From the NCBI RefSeq assembly GCF_000718635.1, contig NZ_JOBF01000001.1, positions 558,001-622,000 on the forward strand: a DNA stretch of 64,000 bases, in the 5' to 3' direction. Below are positions 18,401 to 58,115 of this stretch, one piece after another (the stretch's first letter is position 1; each line of letters begins with the position of its first letter). The notes under the pieces were generated by a model. The model was not told the origin of the DNA. It was given only the letters and a program-made list of their open reading frames with translations, and made no database searches. This DNA is from Streptomyces varsoviensis. Its GTDB lineage: Bacteria > Actinomycetota > Actinomycetes > Streptomycetales > Streptomycetaceae. The position numbers were made by a program, and so were the translations under genes.

Positions 18401-21400
18401 GCCGCTCGCGACGGCGGTACGCCGCACCCGCCCGGCGACCTGGTTGCGCAGCAGGGGCGGCACCTCCCCGCGGAACCCGGCCAGGTCGAGCCGGACCGGC
18501 AGCACCACCGGGGCGCCGACGGTGAGGGCCGAGTCGAAGAGGGCCAGCCCCTCCTCGTCGGACATCGCCTTGATACCGGCGCGTGCCATCCGTCCCCAGT
18601 CGGCCTCCCGCAGGGAGGTCGTCATGTTGCTCGCGGCGGCCCACAGCCCCCAGTCGAGCGAGACGGCGGGCAGCCCCAGCGCGCGGCGGTGCCGGGCGAG
18701 GGCGTCCAGGAACGCGTTCGCGGCGGCGTAGTTGGCCTGGCCCGGCGCGCCGAACGCCCCGACGGCGGAGGAGAACAGCACGAAGGCGGAGAGGTCGAGG
18801 TCCTTGGTCAGCTCGTGGAGGAGCCAGCCGGCGTCCACCTTGGGACGCAGCACGGTGTCGACCTGCTCGGTCTTCAGCGAGCCGACGACGCCGTCGTCGC
18901 TGGTGCCCGCGGCGTGCACCACCGCGGTCAGCGGATGTTCGGCGGGGATCGCGGCCAGCACCCCGAGCAGCGACGCACGGTCGGAGACGTCGCAGGCGAC
19001 AGTCGTCACGGACGCGCCGAGCCCGGTCAGTTCGGCGGCGAACTCCGCGGCGCCGGGGGCATCGGGGCCGCGCCGGCTCGCCAGCACGAGGTGGCGTACG
19101 CCGTGCTCGGCGACCAGGTGCCGGGCGACCAGGCCGCCCAGCGCGCCGGAGGCGCCGGTCAGCAGCACGGTGCCGGCGGGATCGACGGGCGCCGGGATGG
19201 TGAGGGCGATCTTGCCGATGTGCCGGGCCTGGCTGAGGAACCGCATCGCGTCCGGAGCCCGGCGGACGTCCCAGACGGCGGTCGGCGGCAGGGTCAGCGC
19301 GCCGCGGTCGAACAGGTCCAGCAGCTCGACCAGCATCTCGTGCACCCGCTCGGGCGCCACCCCGAGCAGGTCGAACGCCTGATAGCGGACGCCGGGGAAC
19401 GCCTCGGCCGCCCAGTCGGCGTCGCGGATGTCGGTCTTGCCCATCTCCACGAACCGGCCGCCGCGCGGCAGCAGCCGCAGCGAGGCGTCCACCAGTTCGC
19501 CGGTGAGCGAGTTGAGGACCACGTCGACGCCGCGGCCGTCGGTGGCGCCGAGCAGATCGGCTTCGAACCGCGCGGTGCGGGAGTTCGCGATGCGCTCGTG
19601 GGGGACGCCGAGCTCGCGGACGGCCGCCCACTTGGCGGGGCTCGCGGTCGCGAAGACCTCGGCGCCCAGATGGGCGGCCAACTGCACGGCCGCCATGCCG
19701 ACGCCACCGGCGGCGGCGTGGACGAGCACGGACTCGCCGGGTCGCAGGCCGGCCACGTCGACGAGCCCGAAGTACGCGGTCAGGTAGGTGATCGGGACCG
19801 TCGCGGCCTCCAGGTACGACCACCCGTCCGGGATCGGCACCACCATCCGGTGGTCGCCCACGGCCACCGGCCCGAACGGCCCGAAGAACAGGCCCATCAC
19901 CCGGTCCCCGGGCTGGAGACCGGCGACCCCCGGGCCGACCTCGGTCACCACGCCGGCCGCCTCGCCGCCGAGCACTTCCTGACCGCGGACCAGGCCCAGG
20001 GTGGACATGACGTCCCGGAAGTTCATGCCCGCGGCTCGGACGGCTATCCGCACCTCGCCCTCGGCCAGCGGCGCGACCGCCTCCGGCGACTCGACCAGCG
20101 CAAGCCCGTCGAAGGTGCCGGGGCGGGGGGCGGACAGGCGCCAGGCGGGCGACTCCGCCGGCACGGCGAGCGTCGTCGAGGAGGCGACCTTGACCAGGCG
20201 CGGCACCAGGACCGTGCCCGCGCGTACGGCGACCTCGTCCTCCCCGGCGTCGAGCGCCGCCACGACGGACGTGTCGGGCTCGCCGGGCGCGAGGTCGACC
20301 TGGACGAGCCGGCCCGGGTGCTCGGCGCGCGCCGCGCGGAACAGGCCGTGCAGGGCCGCGCCGACCAGGTCACCGACGTGCTCACCGTCGTACGTGGCCA
20401 ACGCGCCGCGGGTGACCAGCACCAGCCGTGAGGCGGCCAGCCGCTCGTCGGCCAGCCAGTCGCGCACCAGTCCGAGCATCTGGTCGACGCCTGAGTGCAC
20501 ATCCGCGGCCACATCGTGGCCGTGGCCGTGCCCGGGAGCGGCCAGCACCACGGCGGGCGCCTCGCCCCCGTCGTCGAGAGCGGCCCGCAGCGCGGGGAAG
20601 CCGTCGTACGCCGTGCCGGTCATGGGCGCTGTGCCGCCCAGATTCGCCCAGCCGGTGGGCTCCGAGACCTCGACCTCGCCCGCGGAGGTCCACTCGATCT
20701 CGTAGAGGGAGTCGTGGGCCCGGGGGGCGCTCGCGGCGATCTGCTGCGCGGTGGCGGACCGCAAGGCCAGCGAGTCGACGGACAGCACCGGGCGGCCGGT
20801 CCCGTCGGCGACCAGCAGGGCGAAGGTGTCGGTCCCCACGGGAGTCAGCCGTACGCGCAGCGCGGAGGCGCCGACGGCGTGCAGCCGGACGCCCGACCAC
20901 GCGAAGGGGATGACGTCCCGCGCGTCGCCGGTCACCGCGATCGCGTGCAGGGCGGCGTCCAGCAGGGCGGGGTGCATGCCGTACGCGCCGGCGTCGGCCA
21001 CCCGCTCGGGCAGCGCCACCTCGGCGAAGACCTCCCCGTCCCGCAGCCAGGCGGCCTTCAGGCCGCGGAACACCGGCCCGTAGCCGTACCCGGCCGCGGC
21101 GAAGGTCTCGTAGAGATCGCTGACATCGACCTCCTCGACACCGGCGGGCGGCCACTCGGCCAGCTCGGGATCGTCGTGGCTCACACCCGCGGTCGGCGAG
21201 ACGAAGCCGCCGGCGTGCCGGGTCCAGGCCGTGTCGAGGCCGGGGGAGACTGGCGAGTCCGGGTCCTGCCGCTGCGACCAGATGGTGATGGACCGCCGGC
21301 CGGTGGCCTCCTCCGGCTCCCCGACGACGATCTGCAGCGCCACGCCGCCCCGCTCCAGCGGCAGCGGGGCCTCGATGGTCAGGTCCTCGACCAGCTCGCA

Positions 21401-24322
21401 GCCCACCTGGTCCGCCGCGCGCAGCGCGAACTCGACGAAGGCGGTGCCGGGCAGCATGACGCGGTCGAACAGGGCGTGGTCGGCGAGCCAGGGCTGGGCG
21501 GAGAGCGACAGCCGGCCGGTGCACAGGAAGCCGCCGTCGTTGGCGAGCGAGACGCCGGCGCCCAGGAGCGGGGCGTCGACCGGGCGCAGGCCGACCGAGC
21601 CGAGGTCGTGGCCTCCGACGTGGCTGGTCTCCAGCCAGAAGCGTTCGTGCTCGAACGCGTACGTGGGCAGGTCGACGCGGCGCGCGCCGGTGCCGGCGAA
21701 GAAGGCCGCCCAGTCCACCTCGACGCCGGCGGTGTGCAGGGTGGCCATCGCCACGGCGACGCACTCCACCTCGTCGCGCCGGCTGCGGAGGGCGGGCGTG
21801 ACCACCACCGGCTCGTCGCCGTAGCAGTCGCGGACATGGCTGGTCAACGACGCGGCGGGCGACAGTTCGACGAACCGGGTGACGCCGAGTTCGCGCAGCC
21901 GGGCCACGCCGCCGGCGAGGTCCACCGTGTCGCGCATCTGCCGCACCCAGAACTCGGGGGTGCACAGCACCTCGGCGGGCACCGCCATCGGGATGGTCGG
22001 TGCCGTATACGTCAGCGTCTCCACCACGGCCCGGAACTGATCCTGGATCGGCTCCATCGTGACCGAGTGGCCCGCGACGCCGACCCGCAGCGTGCGGGCC
22101 GAGTGGCCGAGCTCGGACAGCCGCGCCACGGCCGCCTCGATCGGGCCCTCCAGCCCCGAGAGGGTGACCGAGCCCGGGCTGTTGACACCCGCGAGCGAAA
22201 CGCCCTCGATGCCGGCGATGACCGGCTCCACCACGTCGGCGCCGGCCGCGACCGTGGCCATCACGCCGGCGGGCGAGGTCTGGATCAGCCGCGCCCGGGC
22301 GGTGACCATGGTGGCCGCGTCCTGGAGCGAGAGCACGCCCGCGACGTGCGCCGCCGCGATGTCCCCGCAGGACTGCCCGAGCAGATAGTCGGGCCGCACG
22401 CCCCACGACTCGACCAGGCGGTAGAGCGCCACCTCGATCGCGAACAGCGCGGGATGCGCGTACTCGGGCCGGTCCAGCGTCGGACCGCCCTCGGCGATGA
22501 TCCGCGGCAGCTCGGGATCGAGCAGCCCCAGCACCTCCGAGTACGCCGTGGCGAAGACGGGGTACGCGGCCGCGAGCTGGGCGCCCATGCCGACGCGCTG
22601 CGGCCCCTGCCCTGGGAACATCACCGCGGTGAGCCCCCGGCACTCGGCGCCGACGACCGCCGTGGCACCGCTGCCGCCCTCGGCCAGCAGGTCGAGCTGG
22701 GCGAGCAGGTCCTCCTTGGTGCCCGCGACCGCGGCGGCGCGGTGCTCGAATGTCACGCGGTGCAGCGCGAGCGACTTCGCGACGTCGGGCAGCGAGGCGT
22801 CCTCGCCGTCCTGGCCGGCGAGCCAGTCGCGGAGCCGCGTCGCCTGACCGGCCAGGGCCCCCGGAGTACGGGCCGAGAGCAGGAAGGGCAGGGCGGTCGG
22901 CCGTACGCTCACCGGCTCGGCCTCGACAGGCTCCGGCGCGGGCGCCTGTTCGAGGACGACGTGCGCGTTGGTGCCGCTCATCCCGAACGACGACACACCC
23001 GCCCGGCGCGGCCACTCGTTCTCCGGCCACGGGCGGTTCTCGGTCAGCACCCTGACCCCGCCGGCCGACCAGTCCACCTCGTGCGTCGGCTCGTCCACGT
23101 GCAGCGTCTTGGGGAGGACGCCGTGGCGCATGGCCATCACCGCCTTGATCACCCCGGCGACGCCCGCGGCCGCCTGGGTGTGGCCCACGTTCGACTTCAG
23201 CGAGCCCAGCCACAGCGGCTCGCCGTCCTTCTTCTTGCGGCCGTAGGTGGCCAGCAGGGCCTGCGCCTCGATCGGGTCGCCCAGCCGGGTGCCGGTGCCG
23301 TGCCCTTCGACCAGGTCGACCTGTTCCATCGGAATCCGGCCGTCGGCCAGCGCCGCCTGGATGACCCGCTGCTGGGAGGGGCCGTTGGGGGCGGTCAGGC
23401 CGTTGGAGGCGCCGTCCTGGTTGATCGCCGAACCACGGATGACGGCGAGCACCGGGTGGCCGTTGGCCCGCGCGTCGGAAAGCCGCTCCAGCAGGACCAG
23501 GCCGACCCCCTCCGACCAGCCGGTGCCGTCCGCGGTGTCCGCGTACGCCTTGCACCGGCCGTTGGGCGCGATCCCGCGCTGCCGGCTGAAGTCGACCATC
23601 ACCAGGGGCGAGCACATCGACGCGACGCCGCCGACCAGGGCCATCGAGGACTCGCCGCGACGCAGGGCCCGCACGGCGTAGTCCATCGCGACCAGCGAAG
23701 AGGAGCAGGCGGTGTCGACGGTGACGGCGGGGCCCTCGAAGCCGAAGGTGTACGCGACGCGGCCGGAGAGCACGCTCGGCGCGTTGCCCAGCAGCAGATA
23801 GCCGTCGACCTCGCGGGGCGCCGTGACGGTCAACGGCACGTAGTCATGGGTGTTCGAGCCGATGAACACGCCTGTCTCGGTGCCGCGAAGGGTCTCCGGG
23901 TCGATGCCGGCCCGTTCGAACGACTCCCAGGCGGCCTCCAGCACGATCCGCTGCTGCGGGTCCATGGCGAGAGCCTCGCGCGGCGAGATGCCGAAGAAGC
24001 CCGCGTCGAAGTCGGCCAGGCCGGACATGAAGCCGCCCTCGCGGGTGTACGTCTTGCCGGGCTTGCCGGGCTCCGGGTCGTAGATGCTGTCCATGTCCCA
24101 GCCCCGGTCGGTCGGCGCCTCGCCGATCGCGTCGGTGCCACTGGCGACCAGCTCCCAGAGGTCCTCCGGCGACCAGACGCCGCCGGGCAGGCGGCAGGCC
24201 ATCGAGACGATGGCGATCGGCTCGGTGTCCTGGGCCTCCCTCTCGGTGATCTTCTTGCGAGCCTGGTAGAGGTCGCTCGTGACCAACTTGAGATACTGGC
24301 GAAGCTTGTCCTCGTTCTCCAT
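12476..24322 (-). CDS. Type I PKS, modules 7 and 8: KS-AT-DH-ER-KR-ACP and KS-AT-DH-KR-ACP
   Basis: A 3948-residue bimodular PKS with an N-terminal docking helix ([19 protein letters not shown]). Module 7: KS Cys206. The AT has GQSCGD (Ser651) in place of GHSxGE, and VAGH (749-752) in place of HAFH/YASH, so its extender is non-canonical. DH His949 and Asp1122 are present. The ER has [15 protein letters not shown] (about 1535). The KR has Tyr1865 with TSDD where LDD is usual. ACP Ser2029. It fully reduces its beta-carbon. Module 8: KS Cys2262. The AT has GHSQGE (Ser2719) and YASH (2818-2821), the methylmalonyl pattern. DH His3023 and Asp3190 are present. The KR (Tyr3647) lacks LDD and has a Trp in its SISATWG segment, an A-type pattern. 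ACP Ser3815. The C-terminus ([13 protein letters not shown]) is a docking tail matching the next gene. It is probably transcribed from the divergent region at 24323-24784. Confidence 0.95.
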   Translation of the reverse strand: MENEDKLRQYLKLVTSDLYQARKKITEREAQDTEPIAIVSMACRLPGGVWSPEDLWELVASGTDAIGEAPTDRGWDMDSIYDPEPGKPGKTYTREGGFMSGLADFDAGFFGISPREALAMDPQQRIVLEAAWESFERAGIDPETLRGTETGVFIGSNTHDYVPLTVTAPREVDGYLLLGNAPSVLSGRVAYTFGFEGPAVTVDTACSSSLVAMDYAVRALRRGESSMALVGGVASMCSPLVMVDFSRQRGIAPNGRCKAYADTADGTGWSEGVGLVLLERLSDARANGHPVLAVIRGSAINQDGASNGLTAPNGPSQQRVIQAALADGRIPMEQVDLVEGHGTGTRLGDPIEAQALLATYGRKKKDGEPLWLGSLKSNVGHTQAAAGVAGVIKAVMAMRHGVLPKTLHVDEPTHEVDWSAGGVRVLTENRPWPENEWPRRAGVSSFGMSGTNAHVVLEQAPAPEPVEAEPVSVRPTALPFLLSARTPGALAGQATRLRDWLAGQDGEDASLPDVAKSLALHRVTFEHRAAAVAGTKEDLLAQLDLLAEGGSGATAVVGAECRGLTAVMFPGQGPQRVGMGAQLAAAYPVFATAYSEVLGLLDPELPRIIAEGGPTLDRPEYAHPALFAIEVALYRLVESWGVRPDYLLGQSCGDIAAAHVAGVLSLQDAATMVTARARLIQTSPAGVMATVAAGADVVEPVIAGIEGVSLAGVNSPGSVTLSGLEGPIEAAVARLSELGHSARTLRVGVAGHSVTMEPIQDQFRAVVETLTYTAPTIPMAVPAEVLCTPEFWVRQMRDTVDLAGGVARLRELGVTRFVELSPAASLTSHVRDCYGDEPVVVTPALRSRRDEVECVAVAMATLHTAGVEVDWAAFFAGTGARRVDLPTYAFEHERFWLETSHVGGHDLGSVGLRPVDAPLLGAGVSLANDGGFLCTGRLSLSAQPWLADHALFDRVMLPGTAFVEFALRAADQVGCELVEDLTIEAPLPLERGGVALQIVVGEPEEATGRRSITIWSQRQDPDSPVSPGLDTAWTRHAGGFVSPTAGVSHDDPELAEWPPAGVEEVDVSDLYETFAAAGYGYGPVFRGLKAAWLRDGEVFAEVALPERVADAGAYGMHPALLDAALHAIAVTGDARDVIPFAWSGVRLHAVGASALRVRLTPVGTDTFALLVADGTGRPVLSVDSLALRSATAQQIAASAPRAHDSLYEIEWTSAGEVEVSEPTGWANLGGTAPMTGTAYDGFPALRAALDDGGEAPAVVLAAPGHGHGHDVAADVHSGVDQMLGLVRDWLADERLAASRLVLVTRGALATYDGEHVGDLVGAALHGLFRAARAEHPGRLVQVDLAPGEPDTSVVAALDAGEDEVAVRAGTVLVPRLVKVASSTTLAVPAESPAWRLSAPRPGTFDGLALVESPEAVAPLAEGEVRIAVRAAGMNFRDVMSTLGLVRGQEVLGGEAAGVVTEVGPGVAGLQPGDRVMGLFFGPFGPVAVGDHRMVVPIPDGWSYLEAATVPITYLTAYFGLVDVAGLRPGESVLVHAAAGGVGMAAVQLAAHLGAEVFATASPAKWAAVRELGVPHERIANSRTARFEADLLGATDGRGVDVVLNSLTGELVDASLRLLPRGGRFVEMGKTDIRDADWAAEAFPGVRYQAFDLLGVAPERVHEMLVELLDLFDRGALTLPPTAVWDVRRAPDAMRFLSQARHIGKIALTIPAPVDPAGTVLLTGASGALGGLVARHLVAEHGVRHLVLASRRGPDAPGAAEFAAELTGLGASVTTVACDVSDRASLLGVLAAIPAEHPLTAVVHAAGTSDDGVVGSLKTEQVDTVLRPKVDAGWLLHELTKDLDLSAFVLFSSAVGAFGAPGQANYAAANAFLDALARHRRALGLPAVSLDWGLWAAASNMTTSLREADWGRMARAGIKAMSDEEGLALFDSALTVGAPVVLPVRLDLAGFRGEVPPLLRNQVAGRVRRTAVASGGDAGSWIRRLLARPAAARQQIVLDAVAAETAAVLGHTSASSLSPDRTFKDIGFDSLASVELRNRITAFTGLRLPATVVFDYPDLTSLSAYVLGEVIGTGSAAPTAPAIATADTGDDAIAVVGMACRYGGGADSPEALWAMVEEGRDAATEFPADRGWNLAELFDPEPGRPGTTNARAAGFLSGATEFDPEFFGISPREATAMDPQQRLLLESAWEAFERAGIDPLALRGTRTGVFVGLSAHDYGNLLARESRGLDGHLLTGTAASVASGRIAYEFGLEGPALTVDTACSSSLTTVHMAAQALRAGESDLALAGGAAVMSTPVVFQEFALQGGLSADGRCKAFGADADGTGWAEGVGLLVLERLSDARRNGHQVLAVVKGSAVNQDGASNGLTAPNGRSQQRVIREALANAGVSAADVDVVEGHGTGTRLGDPIEVQALLATYGREHAEESPLWLGSLKSNLGHAQAAAGVAGVIKMVQALRHGVLPRTLHADEPTPHVDWSAGGVRLLTSARRWPERDRPRLGAVSAFGISGTNVHVVLEQAPEPAEPPVAPAPDRVLAQSVKPFVLSARGAAALRGQAARLGAHLAGHPEVDLDALGRSLGGRAALEHRAVVLAENLDTLTAALKAIADGTADANADVVLGDGGGARRPVFVFAGQGGQWPGMALDLWRTSPLFAAAMAECDAALAPYVDWDGATLADVLGGAPGAPGLDRVDAVQPALFAVMVSLARLWRSLGVEPAAVVGHSQGEIAAAVVAGVLTPADGARIAGLRSRLIAGLSERGGMGWVGLPAARVRERLADYPGLGIAAVNGPRSVVVSGAADELRGLCAALAAEEVPVRTLLVDYASHSPGVEELRAELVAALADIAPAEAEVPFYSTVTGGRVDGTELDADYWYRNLRETVRFSAAVEALVDDGHSLFVELSAHPALVDAVEAVAEARGAEAAASWSLRRDGGAVEFTRSLATAYVHGAAVRWGAVFPAGGRVELPTYAFQHRRLWVEPAGAVTASAADLGLASADHPLLGAAVERAGEDQVLFTGRWSLATHPWLADHVVLGTLLLPGAAFVELVTHAGRHVGCARLEELAFQAPLVLSETSGVAVQVAVGAADSTGRRSVTVHSRRTESGAGGGWILHAEGTLAPVGSGPAPGNPAVWPPAGAEAVDVTDIYARLAERGYAYGPAFTGIRALWRDGDDVYGEVALPSTVRAEAGRYGLHPALLDAALQVPVAGLIDSESEAVMPFSWNGITVHTRGASSLRVAFRRNGPGSSTMLLTDGAGEPVASFDSIVARPVSRARLRSAVDSAAGTNADGEHYRVEWRALTGGTHAPIGGTWLAVVAEGRPADGWASETVRRLAAHVPSLVTWAVPCGDLDRAALAQRLRELAADGTSPAGVVSLLAEDETPCEHSAALPRGLAGTVVLTQALLDAGLDAPVWAVTRGAVAAGPQDRIGSPAQALVWGYGRVAGLEHPRLWGGLVDLPETVDDGAAAGLAGVLAGGGENEVAVRSEAVLARRLVRAAAPEQEPPEWRPGGTVLVTGGTGGLGTEVARRLADRGAEHLVLASRGGPDAPGAQGLVEELAAKGVPVSVVACDVADRSAVAELLASIPAEHPLTAVVHAAGSLDGGPIADTTLTEFGDILAAKVLGAAHLDALLDHDSVRTVLLFGSISATWGVGNQSAYSAANAYLDALARERHDRGGRTISVAWGPWEAGMLAEDGELADSLRRGGLPLLPVDAGLASLDRIVAEGEPCPVVARVEWPRFHSRFASLRPSPLLADLPDVRQLPAAEPQPSVERGAALIEKLTALPEEDREPAVLDLVCSHVAAVLGHDSAEQVDRKRAFKDVGFDSMTAVQLRNRLNAATGLRLPVTLVFDYPSPTSLAAFLRSEVAARVPSPTDAALAEFDRLEASLSAMPTEDTEVRDVLVGRARELLGRLSGPARGADAEGTEGDVGDVGDVATLTAASDDELFDFINTQLGRQDQ
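12551..12577 (-). repeat. 9-bp tandem repeat in the C-terminal PKS linker
   Basis: Three copies of CACGTCGCC (plus strand) encode Gly-Asp-Val repeats just before the C-terminal docking tail of the module 7-8 protein. The repeat stays in frame and probably varies in length without harm. Confidence 0.9.
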
Positions 24323-24543
24323 GGAGCAACCCCATCTGTCTCAGTCTGTTCCAGTGGCCCGGGGGACCCCCGGAGCGGTCCGGCGTACCCGGACTTGTCA
24401 TGCCTGGACACGTGGCAGGCGTCTGCTGAGATCGGCAGTCCGGCGAAAGGCTCGCGCCGAAAAGGCTTGGGCGGGACCACGATCAGGACCGCCTCTGGGC
24501 GGTCGCGTGAACAACCATGCTCTGGCGACGACGGCCGCGGGCA

Positions 24544-24560
24544 CCCCCTAACCCCCCTAG
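24544..24560. promoter_or_regulatory. CCCCCTA direct repeat, possible regulator site
   Basis: CCCCCTA occurs twice, at 24544-24550 and 24553-24559, nine bases apart from start to start. On the minus strand this reads TAGGGGG twice. The part CTAACCCCCCTAG also has mirrored CTA/TAG ends. A near one-turn direct repeat of this kind between divergent operons is a candidate site for the LuxR-type regulator encoded at the right end. The link is inference. Confidence 0.4.
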
Positions 24561-24608
24561 TCGCCACCCCGGTGACCGCCCGGATTTTCGGGGTGTCGGT
24601 GTCGCGGT

Positions 24609-24727
24609 CGCGCTGCGAGCATGAACGCCGAACGCGCTACGAGCAGGAAATCCGACCGCGCTGGAGCGTGAAATGCGCCCGCGCTACGAGCGTGAAATCC
24701 GAGCGCGCTACGAGCAGGAAATCCGGG
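24609..24727. repeat. Five 24-bp tandem repeats in the divergent region
   Basis: The units are 24609-24632, 24633-24656, 24657-24679 (23 bp), 24680-24703 and 24704-24727. Each starts CGCGCT, most continue with ACGAGC, and the last four then carry a GAAAT core. The outer units are more diverged. The period is slightly over two helical turns. No spacers separate the units, so this is not a CRISPR array. It lies 58 to 176 bases upstream of the ATG at 24785 and could be an operator array, a leader element or slippage DNA. Confidence 0.92.
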
Positions 24728-24784
24728 AGCCAGACCGGTGCGTCTCGCTGGTCGCCCACAGCGGACGAGCGAAGGGAAAGCGAC

Positions 24785-25303
24785 ATGACTGCCGAGGTGT
24801 TGGAGAACAACGAGAAGCCGCGGGGAACGTCGGCATTCATCTTCAACCAGACCGCGCCGGGGCCGACGCAACCATGGAGCTGGGCGGAGCGCATGCTCAC
24901 GTCCACGCCCACGTACTGGCTGGTCACCACCAGCCCGGACGGACGCCCGCACAGCAGGCCGTTGTGGGGTATTTGGCAGCGGAACACCTTCTGGTTCTCC
25001 AGCCAGAACCGCTGCGGCGAATTCCTGAAGGTCAACCCCCGGGCCTCCGTGAACGTGCAGACCGGCGAGGACGTGGTGATGATCGAGGGCAGTTGCTCCC
25101 GCGTGCTCGGGGACGACATCAACGTGCTCGCCGAAGGCGTCGGCGCGAAGTACGACTGGGAACTCACGGTGCGCGAGGACCGTGTCCACACGCGATTCGG
25201 CCAGAGCGCGCCGGTGTTCCGGCTGAATCCCGAGCGTATCTACGGCTGGACGGGAATCGCCGGCTGGGAGACCGCGACCAGGTGGGACTTTACGCGATCC
25301 TGA
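24785..25303 (+). CDS. Pyridoxamine 5'-phosphate oxidase-like FMN/F420-binding protein
   Basis: A 172-residue protein with the split-barrel flavin-binding pattern: TPTYWLVTTSPDGRPHSRPLWGIWQRNTFWFSS near residues 40-75, then NVQTGEDVVMIEGSCSRV. This family includes PNPOx-like flavin enzymes and F420-dependent reductases. ATG at 24785 follows GAAGGGAAAG. It sits just after the tandem repeats and before the first PKS gene, reading the same way, so it is probably co-transcribed with the PKS. In a polyketide cluster it might reduce a double bond or act as a flavin-dependent tailoring enzyme. No catalytic residue can be assigned with confidence, and the substrate is not known. Confidence 0.78.
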   Translation: MTAEVLENNEKPRGTSAFIFNQTAPGPTQPWSWAERMLTSTPTYWLVTTSPDGRPHSRPLWGIWQRNTFWFSSQNRCGEFLKVNPRASVNVQTGEDVVMIEGSCSRVLGDDINVLAEGVGAKYDWELTVREDRVHTRFGQSAPVFRLNPERIYGWTGIAGWETATRWDFTRS

Positions 25304-25371
25304 GCGAATTCCGGCATTCGCTGCCGTGACCCCGCAAGACGCAATGTGAGATGTGGAAGGGGACGATCCGG

Positions 25372-54010
<28,639 letters not shown>

Positions 54011-54014
<4 letters not shown>

Positions 54015-56815
54015 TGTCCGTCGACGCCGGTGAGGACGTGGTGGCACCGCTGGTGGCCGAGGAGGGCCCCGGCGTATCGATCGCCGCGGTCAACACCCCG
54101 GAGTCGGTGGTCGTCTCCGGCGCCGAACTCGCCGTCGCCGAGGCCGGACAACGCCTCCGCGACGCCGGCTATCGCACGAAGCGACTGGCCGTCAGCCACG
54201 CCTTCCACTCCCCGCTCATGGACCCCATGCTCGCGGACTTCCGGGCCGCGCTCGACGGCCTGGATTTCCAGCCACCGCGCATACCGATGACCAGCGGCGA
54301 CGTGGCCACCCCCGAGTACTGGGTCCAGCACGTCCGCGACACGGTGCGGTTCGCCGACACGGTGTCCGGACTCCGGGCCGGCGGGGCGACCCGCTTCCTG
54401 GAGCTGGGGCCCGACGCGACCCTGACGGGCCTGATCCGCGCGTGCGTGACCGGTGACGAGGTCGTCGCCGTGCCCGGCCTCCGGCGCGGCCGGCCCGAGA
54501 GCGAATCCGTGCTCGCCGCACTGGGCACCCTGTTCGCCGCCGGGGTCGAGGTCGACTGGCCGGCCCTGTTCCCCGCGGCCGGCGCGGGACAGACACCGCT
54601 GCCGACGTACGCCTTCCACCGCACGCGCTACTGGCCGGACACGCCGAAGACACCGGCCCCGACGACAGCGGACCCGGACGCCGTGGACAGCCGCTTCTGG
54701 GGGCTGGTCGAACAGGGCGACCTCGACGCGCTGAGCGCCGAGCTGGACACCGAGGAACGGGACGGCCTCGGCGCCGTACTGCCCGCACTCACCCGGTGGC
54801 GCCTCGGCCGCCGCGAGAGGACGGCGCTGGACAGCCGGCGGTACCGATTGAGCTGGCGGTCCGTACCGACCCGGCCGGATACCACGCTCACCGGCACCTG
54901 GCTGCTGGCGGTGCCCGCCGGCCACCGCGACGACGCCTGGGTCGCGGCGATCGCAGCGGCCATGACCGCCGCCGGGGCCGAGGTCCGTGTTCTGGAGGTC
55001 GGCGAGCAGCAGCTCGACCGGGCCGCGCTGGCGACCCGGCTCGACGAGCCGCCGCTCGCCGGGGTGGTGTCGCTGCTGGCGCTGGAGGGGTCCCGCGTCC
55101 CGGACCACCCGGGCGTGCCGGCCGGCCTGGCCGCCACGGTGGGCCTGATCCAGGCGCTGGAGGACCGCGGGATCGACGCGCCCCTGTGGTGTCTCACCCA
55201 GGGCGCGGTGGACGTCGTCCCCGGCGACGGCCTCGACCATCCCGGCCAGGCCCTGCTGTGGGGCTTCGGACGGACCCTCGCGCTGGAGCGCCCCGACCGC
55301 TGGGGCGGCCTGGTCGACCTGCCGGCCACGCCCGACGACGCCTCTACGGCCGGGCTGATGCGCCTGCTGGGCGACGGCGGCACGGGGGAGCAGGCAGCGC
55401 TGCGGGACGGCGCCGTGCTGGGCGGCCGGCTGGTCCGCGCCGACCCGGACCAGGCGCCGCGCCGCAACTGGCGGCCGTCGGGCAGCGTGCTGGTCACCGG
55501 CGGCCTCACCGGCCTTGGCGCCCGTACCGCGCGCTGGCTGGCCGAGCAGGGCGCGCCCCACCTCGTCCTCACCTCCCGCCGGGGCCGTGAAGCGCCGGGC
55601 GCCGTCGAGCTCGAAGCCGACCTCACCGCGCTCGGGGCCTCGGTGACCATCGCCGCCTGCGACATCGCCGACCGGGGCCAGGTGAAGGACGTGCTCGCGA
55701 GCCTGCCCCACGACCTGCCGCTGACCGCCGTGTTCCACAGCGCGGGGGTGGCCAACGACGGCGTCGTCACCGAACTGACCCTCGACAGGCTGAACAACGT
55801 GCTGCGGCCCAAGGTGGAGGGGGCGTGGAACCTCCACGAGCTGACCCAGGACCTGGACCTCTCGGCCTTCGTGCTGTTCTCCTCGGCCGCCGGCCTCATC
55901 GGCTCACCCGGCCAGTCGCACTACGCGGCGGGGAACGCCTTCCTCGACGCCCTGGCCCACCACCGGCGGGCGCGCGGCCTGCCGGCCACGACGATCGGCT
56001 GGGGCCTTCTGGCCGGCGGGGGCATGGCCGACGACACCGGAGCGACCGAACGGGCGAGCCGCCGGGGGCTGCACGCGATGGATCCCGGCCAGTCGCTGGC
56101 CGGACTGCGGCGGGCACTGGACGACGACGAGACCTACATCGCCATGACGCACGTCGACTGGGCCCGATTCATCACGGCGACCGCGGGCACCGTCAAGTGC
56201 ACGGTCATCAGCGACCTGCCCGAATACCGGGCGGCGTTCCCGGCGGCCGCCGCGGGGCACCGGCTCGCCGAGCCGAACGGCGGGGCCCGGCCCTGGGCGC
56301 GGCTGGACGCCCTGGACGGCGACGAACGTGACGCCGTGCTGCTGGAGTTGGTGCGAGAGCAGGTGGCCGACGCGCTCGGGCACACCTCGACCGAGGCCCT
56401 GCCGCCGACCAAGGCGTTCGTCGAGCTGGGTTTCGACTCCCTCGCCGCGGTCGAGCTGCGCAACCGGCTCGTCGCGGCGACCGGGCTGACGCTGCCGGCG
56501 ACGCTCACCTATGACCACCCGACCGCGCTGGCGCTCCGCGACCACCTGCGGACGGCGATGTTCGGCGCGGACGCCGACCCGGCCGACTCCGCGCTGGCCG
56601 AGCTCGACCGGCTGGAGGACATGCTCTCGGCGGTGGCGGCGGACGACGGCATCGACGAGGCGGCCAAGAACCAGGTGCTGCGGCGAGTCCAGAAGCTGGC
56701 CGCCGCGCTCGCCGGCCAAGGCGGCCAATCCGAGCAGAGCCGGCTCATCGAGAACGCCGACGACAACGAACTGTTCGACTTCATCAACCGAGAATTGGGC
56801 GGACCCGGCCAGTGA
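54011..56815 (+). CDS. PKS fragment: C-terminal half of module 6 (AT remainder-KR-ACP)
   Basis: A 934-residue frame with no KS. Its first residues ([14 protein letters not shown]) match the middle of an AT domain, not the start of any protein: in intact ATs here this is the strand right after 'GPGGVM'. HAFH (63-66) marks a malonyl AT. A KR follows (TGG motif near 499, Tyr638), with HSAGVANDG where LDD is usual. ACP Ser810 is in GFDSL. The C-terminus ([13 protein letters not shown]) is a docking tail of the same type as the module 7-8 protein and suits the N-terminal helix of the 24322 gene. The four-base overlap with the previous stop looks like normal coupling, but the domain content says this is the rest of module 6 cut from its N-terminal part. 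Confidence 0.9.
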
Positions 56816-58077
56816 ACCGACACCTCATGACCGACCCCACGAAGCCCCGCGCCCCCGGCCCCGAGACAGCCGAGGCCGACCTGTTGAGCTGGGACTTCAT
56901 CCAGGACCCCTACCTGACCTACCAGGAGATGCGCGCCGGTACGGGGCCCCGGCGGCTCGTCATCAAGACCTTGAGCACCGGCCTGCGTTCCTGGCTGGTC
57001 ACCGAGTACAGCGACGTACGCCGGCTGCTGGCCGACCCCAGGCTCTCGAAGGCGGCCGGGGGCGCCGCGCCGATCATCGCCGAGCACAGCACGGAGGACG
57101 TCTCCGGCGCGTCGATCACGTCGGAGAGCATGCTGTTCAGCGATCCGCCGCAACACTCGCGGCTGCGCCGGATGTTCAGCAGGGCGTTCACGATGCGCCG
57201 GACACTGAACCTGCGGCCGCGCATCGAGGAACTCACCGACGAACTGCTCGACTCGATCCCGCCGGGGGCCGAGGTCGACCTGGTGGAGTCCGTGGCGATG
57301 GCCATCCCCATCGCGGTGATCGGCGAATTGCTCGGCGTACCCCGCGCCGCCCACCACGATCTGCGCCGGTGGAACCGCGCGCTCACCAGCGTCGAATCCG
57401 AGCCGGCGGAGAAGTATCGGGCCTATATGGCGTCGCTCGAATACTTCCGGACCCTGGTCGCCCAGAAAGCGAGCCGTCATGACGGCGCGGACGACCTGAT
57501 CAACGCGATGATCGACCCGGACAACGAGGAGCGGTTCGAGGAGTCCGAGCTGCTTTCCACCATCTTCCTGATGATGAACGCCGGATACGAGACCACCGCC
57601 AACCTGATCAGCAGTTCGGTGTACGCTCTCCTGAAGCACCCCGAACAGTTGGAGCAGTTGCGCGGGGACGCCGCCCTCATACCGAACGCAGTGGAAGAAT
57701 TCCTGCGGTATGAAAGCCCGTTGAACCTTTCCACCTTGCGCTACACCACCGAACCGGTGGAGGTCGGCGATACGGTCATCCCGGCCGGCGAGGTGGTGTT
57801 CCTGGCGCTGTCCTCGGCGAATCGGGATCCGAATCGGTTCGCGGACCCGGACCGGCTGGACATTCACCGCAATGCCGCTACGCACCTGGCCTTCGGGCAC
57901 GGCATCCATCACTGCGTCGGCGCGCCGCTCGCACGGCTGGAGGGCGAAATCGTGCTGGCCCGGCTGCTGGACAGGTTCCCCCGCTGGGAGGCGGCCGAGC
58001 CGCTGGAACGACTCACCTGGCGATACACCCTGCAGTTCCGCGGCCTGGAGCGGCTGCCGGTCAGATTGCACGCATGA
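56812..58077 (+). CDS. Cytochrome P450 (first of two)
   Basis: A 421-residue bacterial class I P450. The I-helix oxygen-binding motif is NAGYETT, the K-helix ExxR is EEFLR, and the heme-ligand loop is AFGHGIHHCVGAPLARLE with Cys368. GTG at 56812 overlaps the PKS stop (GTGA); ATG at 56827 is an in-frame alternative. It would hydroxylate, epoxidise or otherwise oxidise the polyketide after chain release. The close coupling to the PKS gene supports a dedicated tailoring role. No ferredoxin or ferredoxin reductase gene is in the window, so electrons must come from elsewhere. The site of oxidation cannot be told from the sequence. Confidence 0.95.
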   Translation: MNRHLMTDPTKPRAPGPETAEADLLSWDFIQDPYLTYQEMRAGTGPRRLVIKTLSTGLRSWLVTEYSDVRRLLADPRLSKAAGGAAPIIAEHSTEDVSGASITSESMLFSDPPQHSRLRRMFSRAFTMRRTLNLRPRIEELTDELLDSIPPGAEVDLVESVAMAIPIAVIGELLGVPRAAHHDLRRWNRALTSVESEPAEKYRAYMASLEYFRTLVAQKASRHDGADDLINAMIDPDNEERFEESELLSTIFLMMNAGYETTANLISSSVYALLKHPEQLEQLRGDAALIPNAVEEFLRYESPLNLSTLRYTTEPVEVGDTVIPAGEVVFLALSSANRDPNRFADPDRLDIHRNAATHLAFGHGIHHCVGAPLARLEGEIVLARLLDRFPRWEAAEPLERLTWRYTLQFRGLERLPVRLHA

Positions 58078-58115
58078 CCCATGAACACGGTTAACGACGA
58101 GAATGGAGCGGACCC

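Larger units (their letters stand above)
24323..24784. promoter_or_regulatory. Divergent intergenic control region between the two PKS arms
   Basis: This 462-bp stretch has no convincing gene. It separates the start of the module 7-8 PKS (-) from the small FMN-type gene and the first PKS (+), so it should hold promoters for both arms. It contains a direct repeat of CCCCCTA near 24544-24559 and five 24-bp tandem repeats at 24609-24727. I could not pick out reliable -10/-35 boxes. Short reading frames across it are repeats or shadows with no homology I recognise. Confidence 0.7.

Noticed and set aside
24609..24727. CRISPR array
   Set aside because: Units are directly adjacent with no spacers, only five copies, and no cas genes are present.
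25351..25371. ATG at 25351 as the start of the loading PKS
   Set aside because: It has no ribosome-binding site and overlaps the GGAAGGGG that serves GTG at 25372. It cannot be fully excluded.
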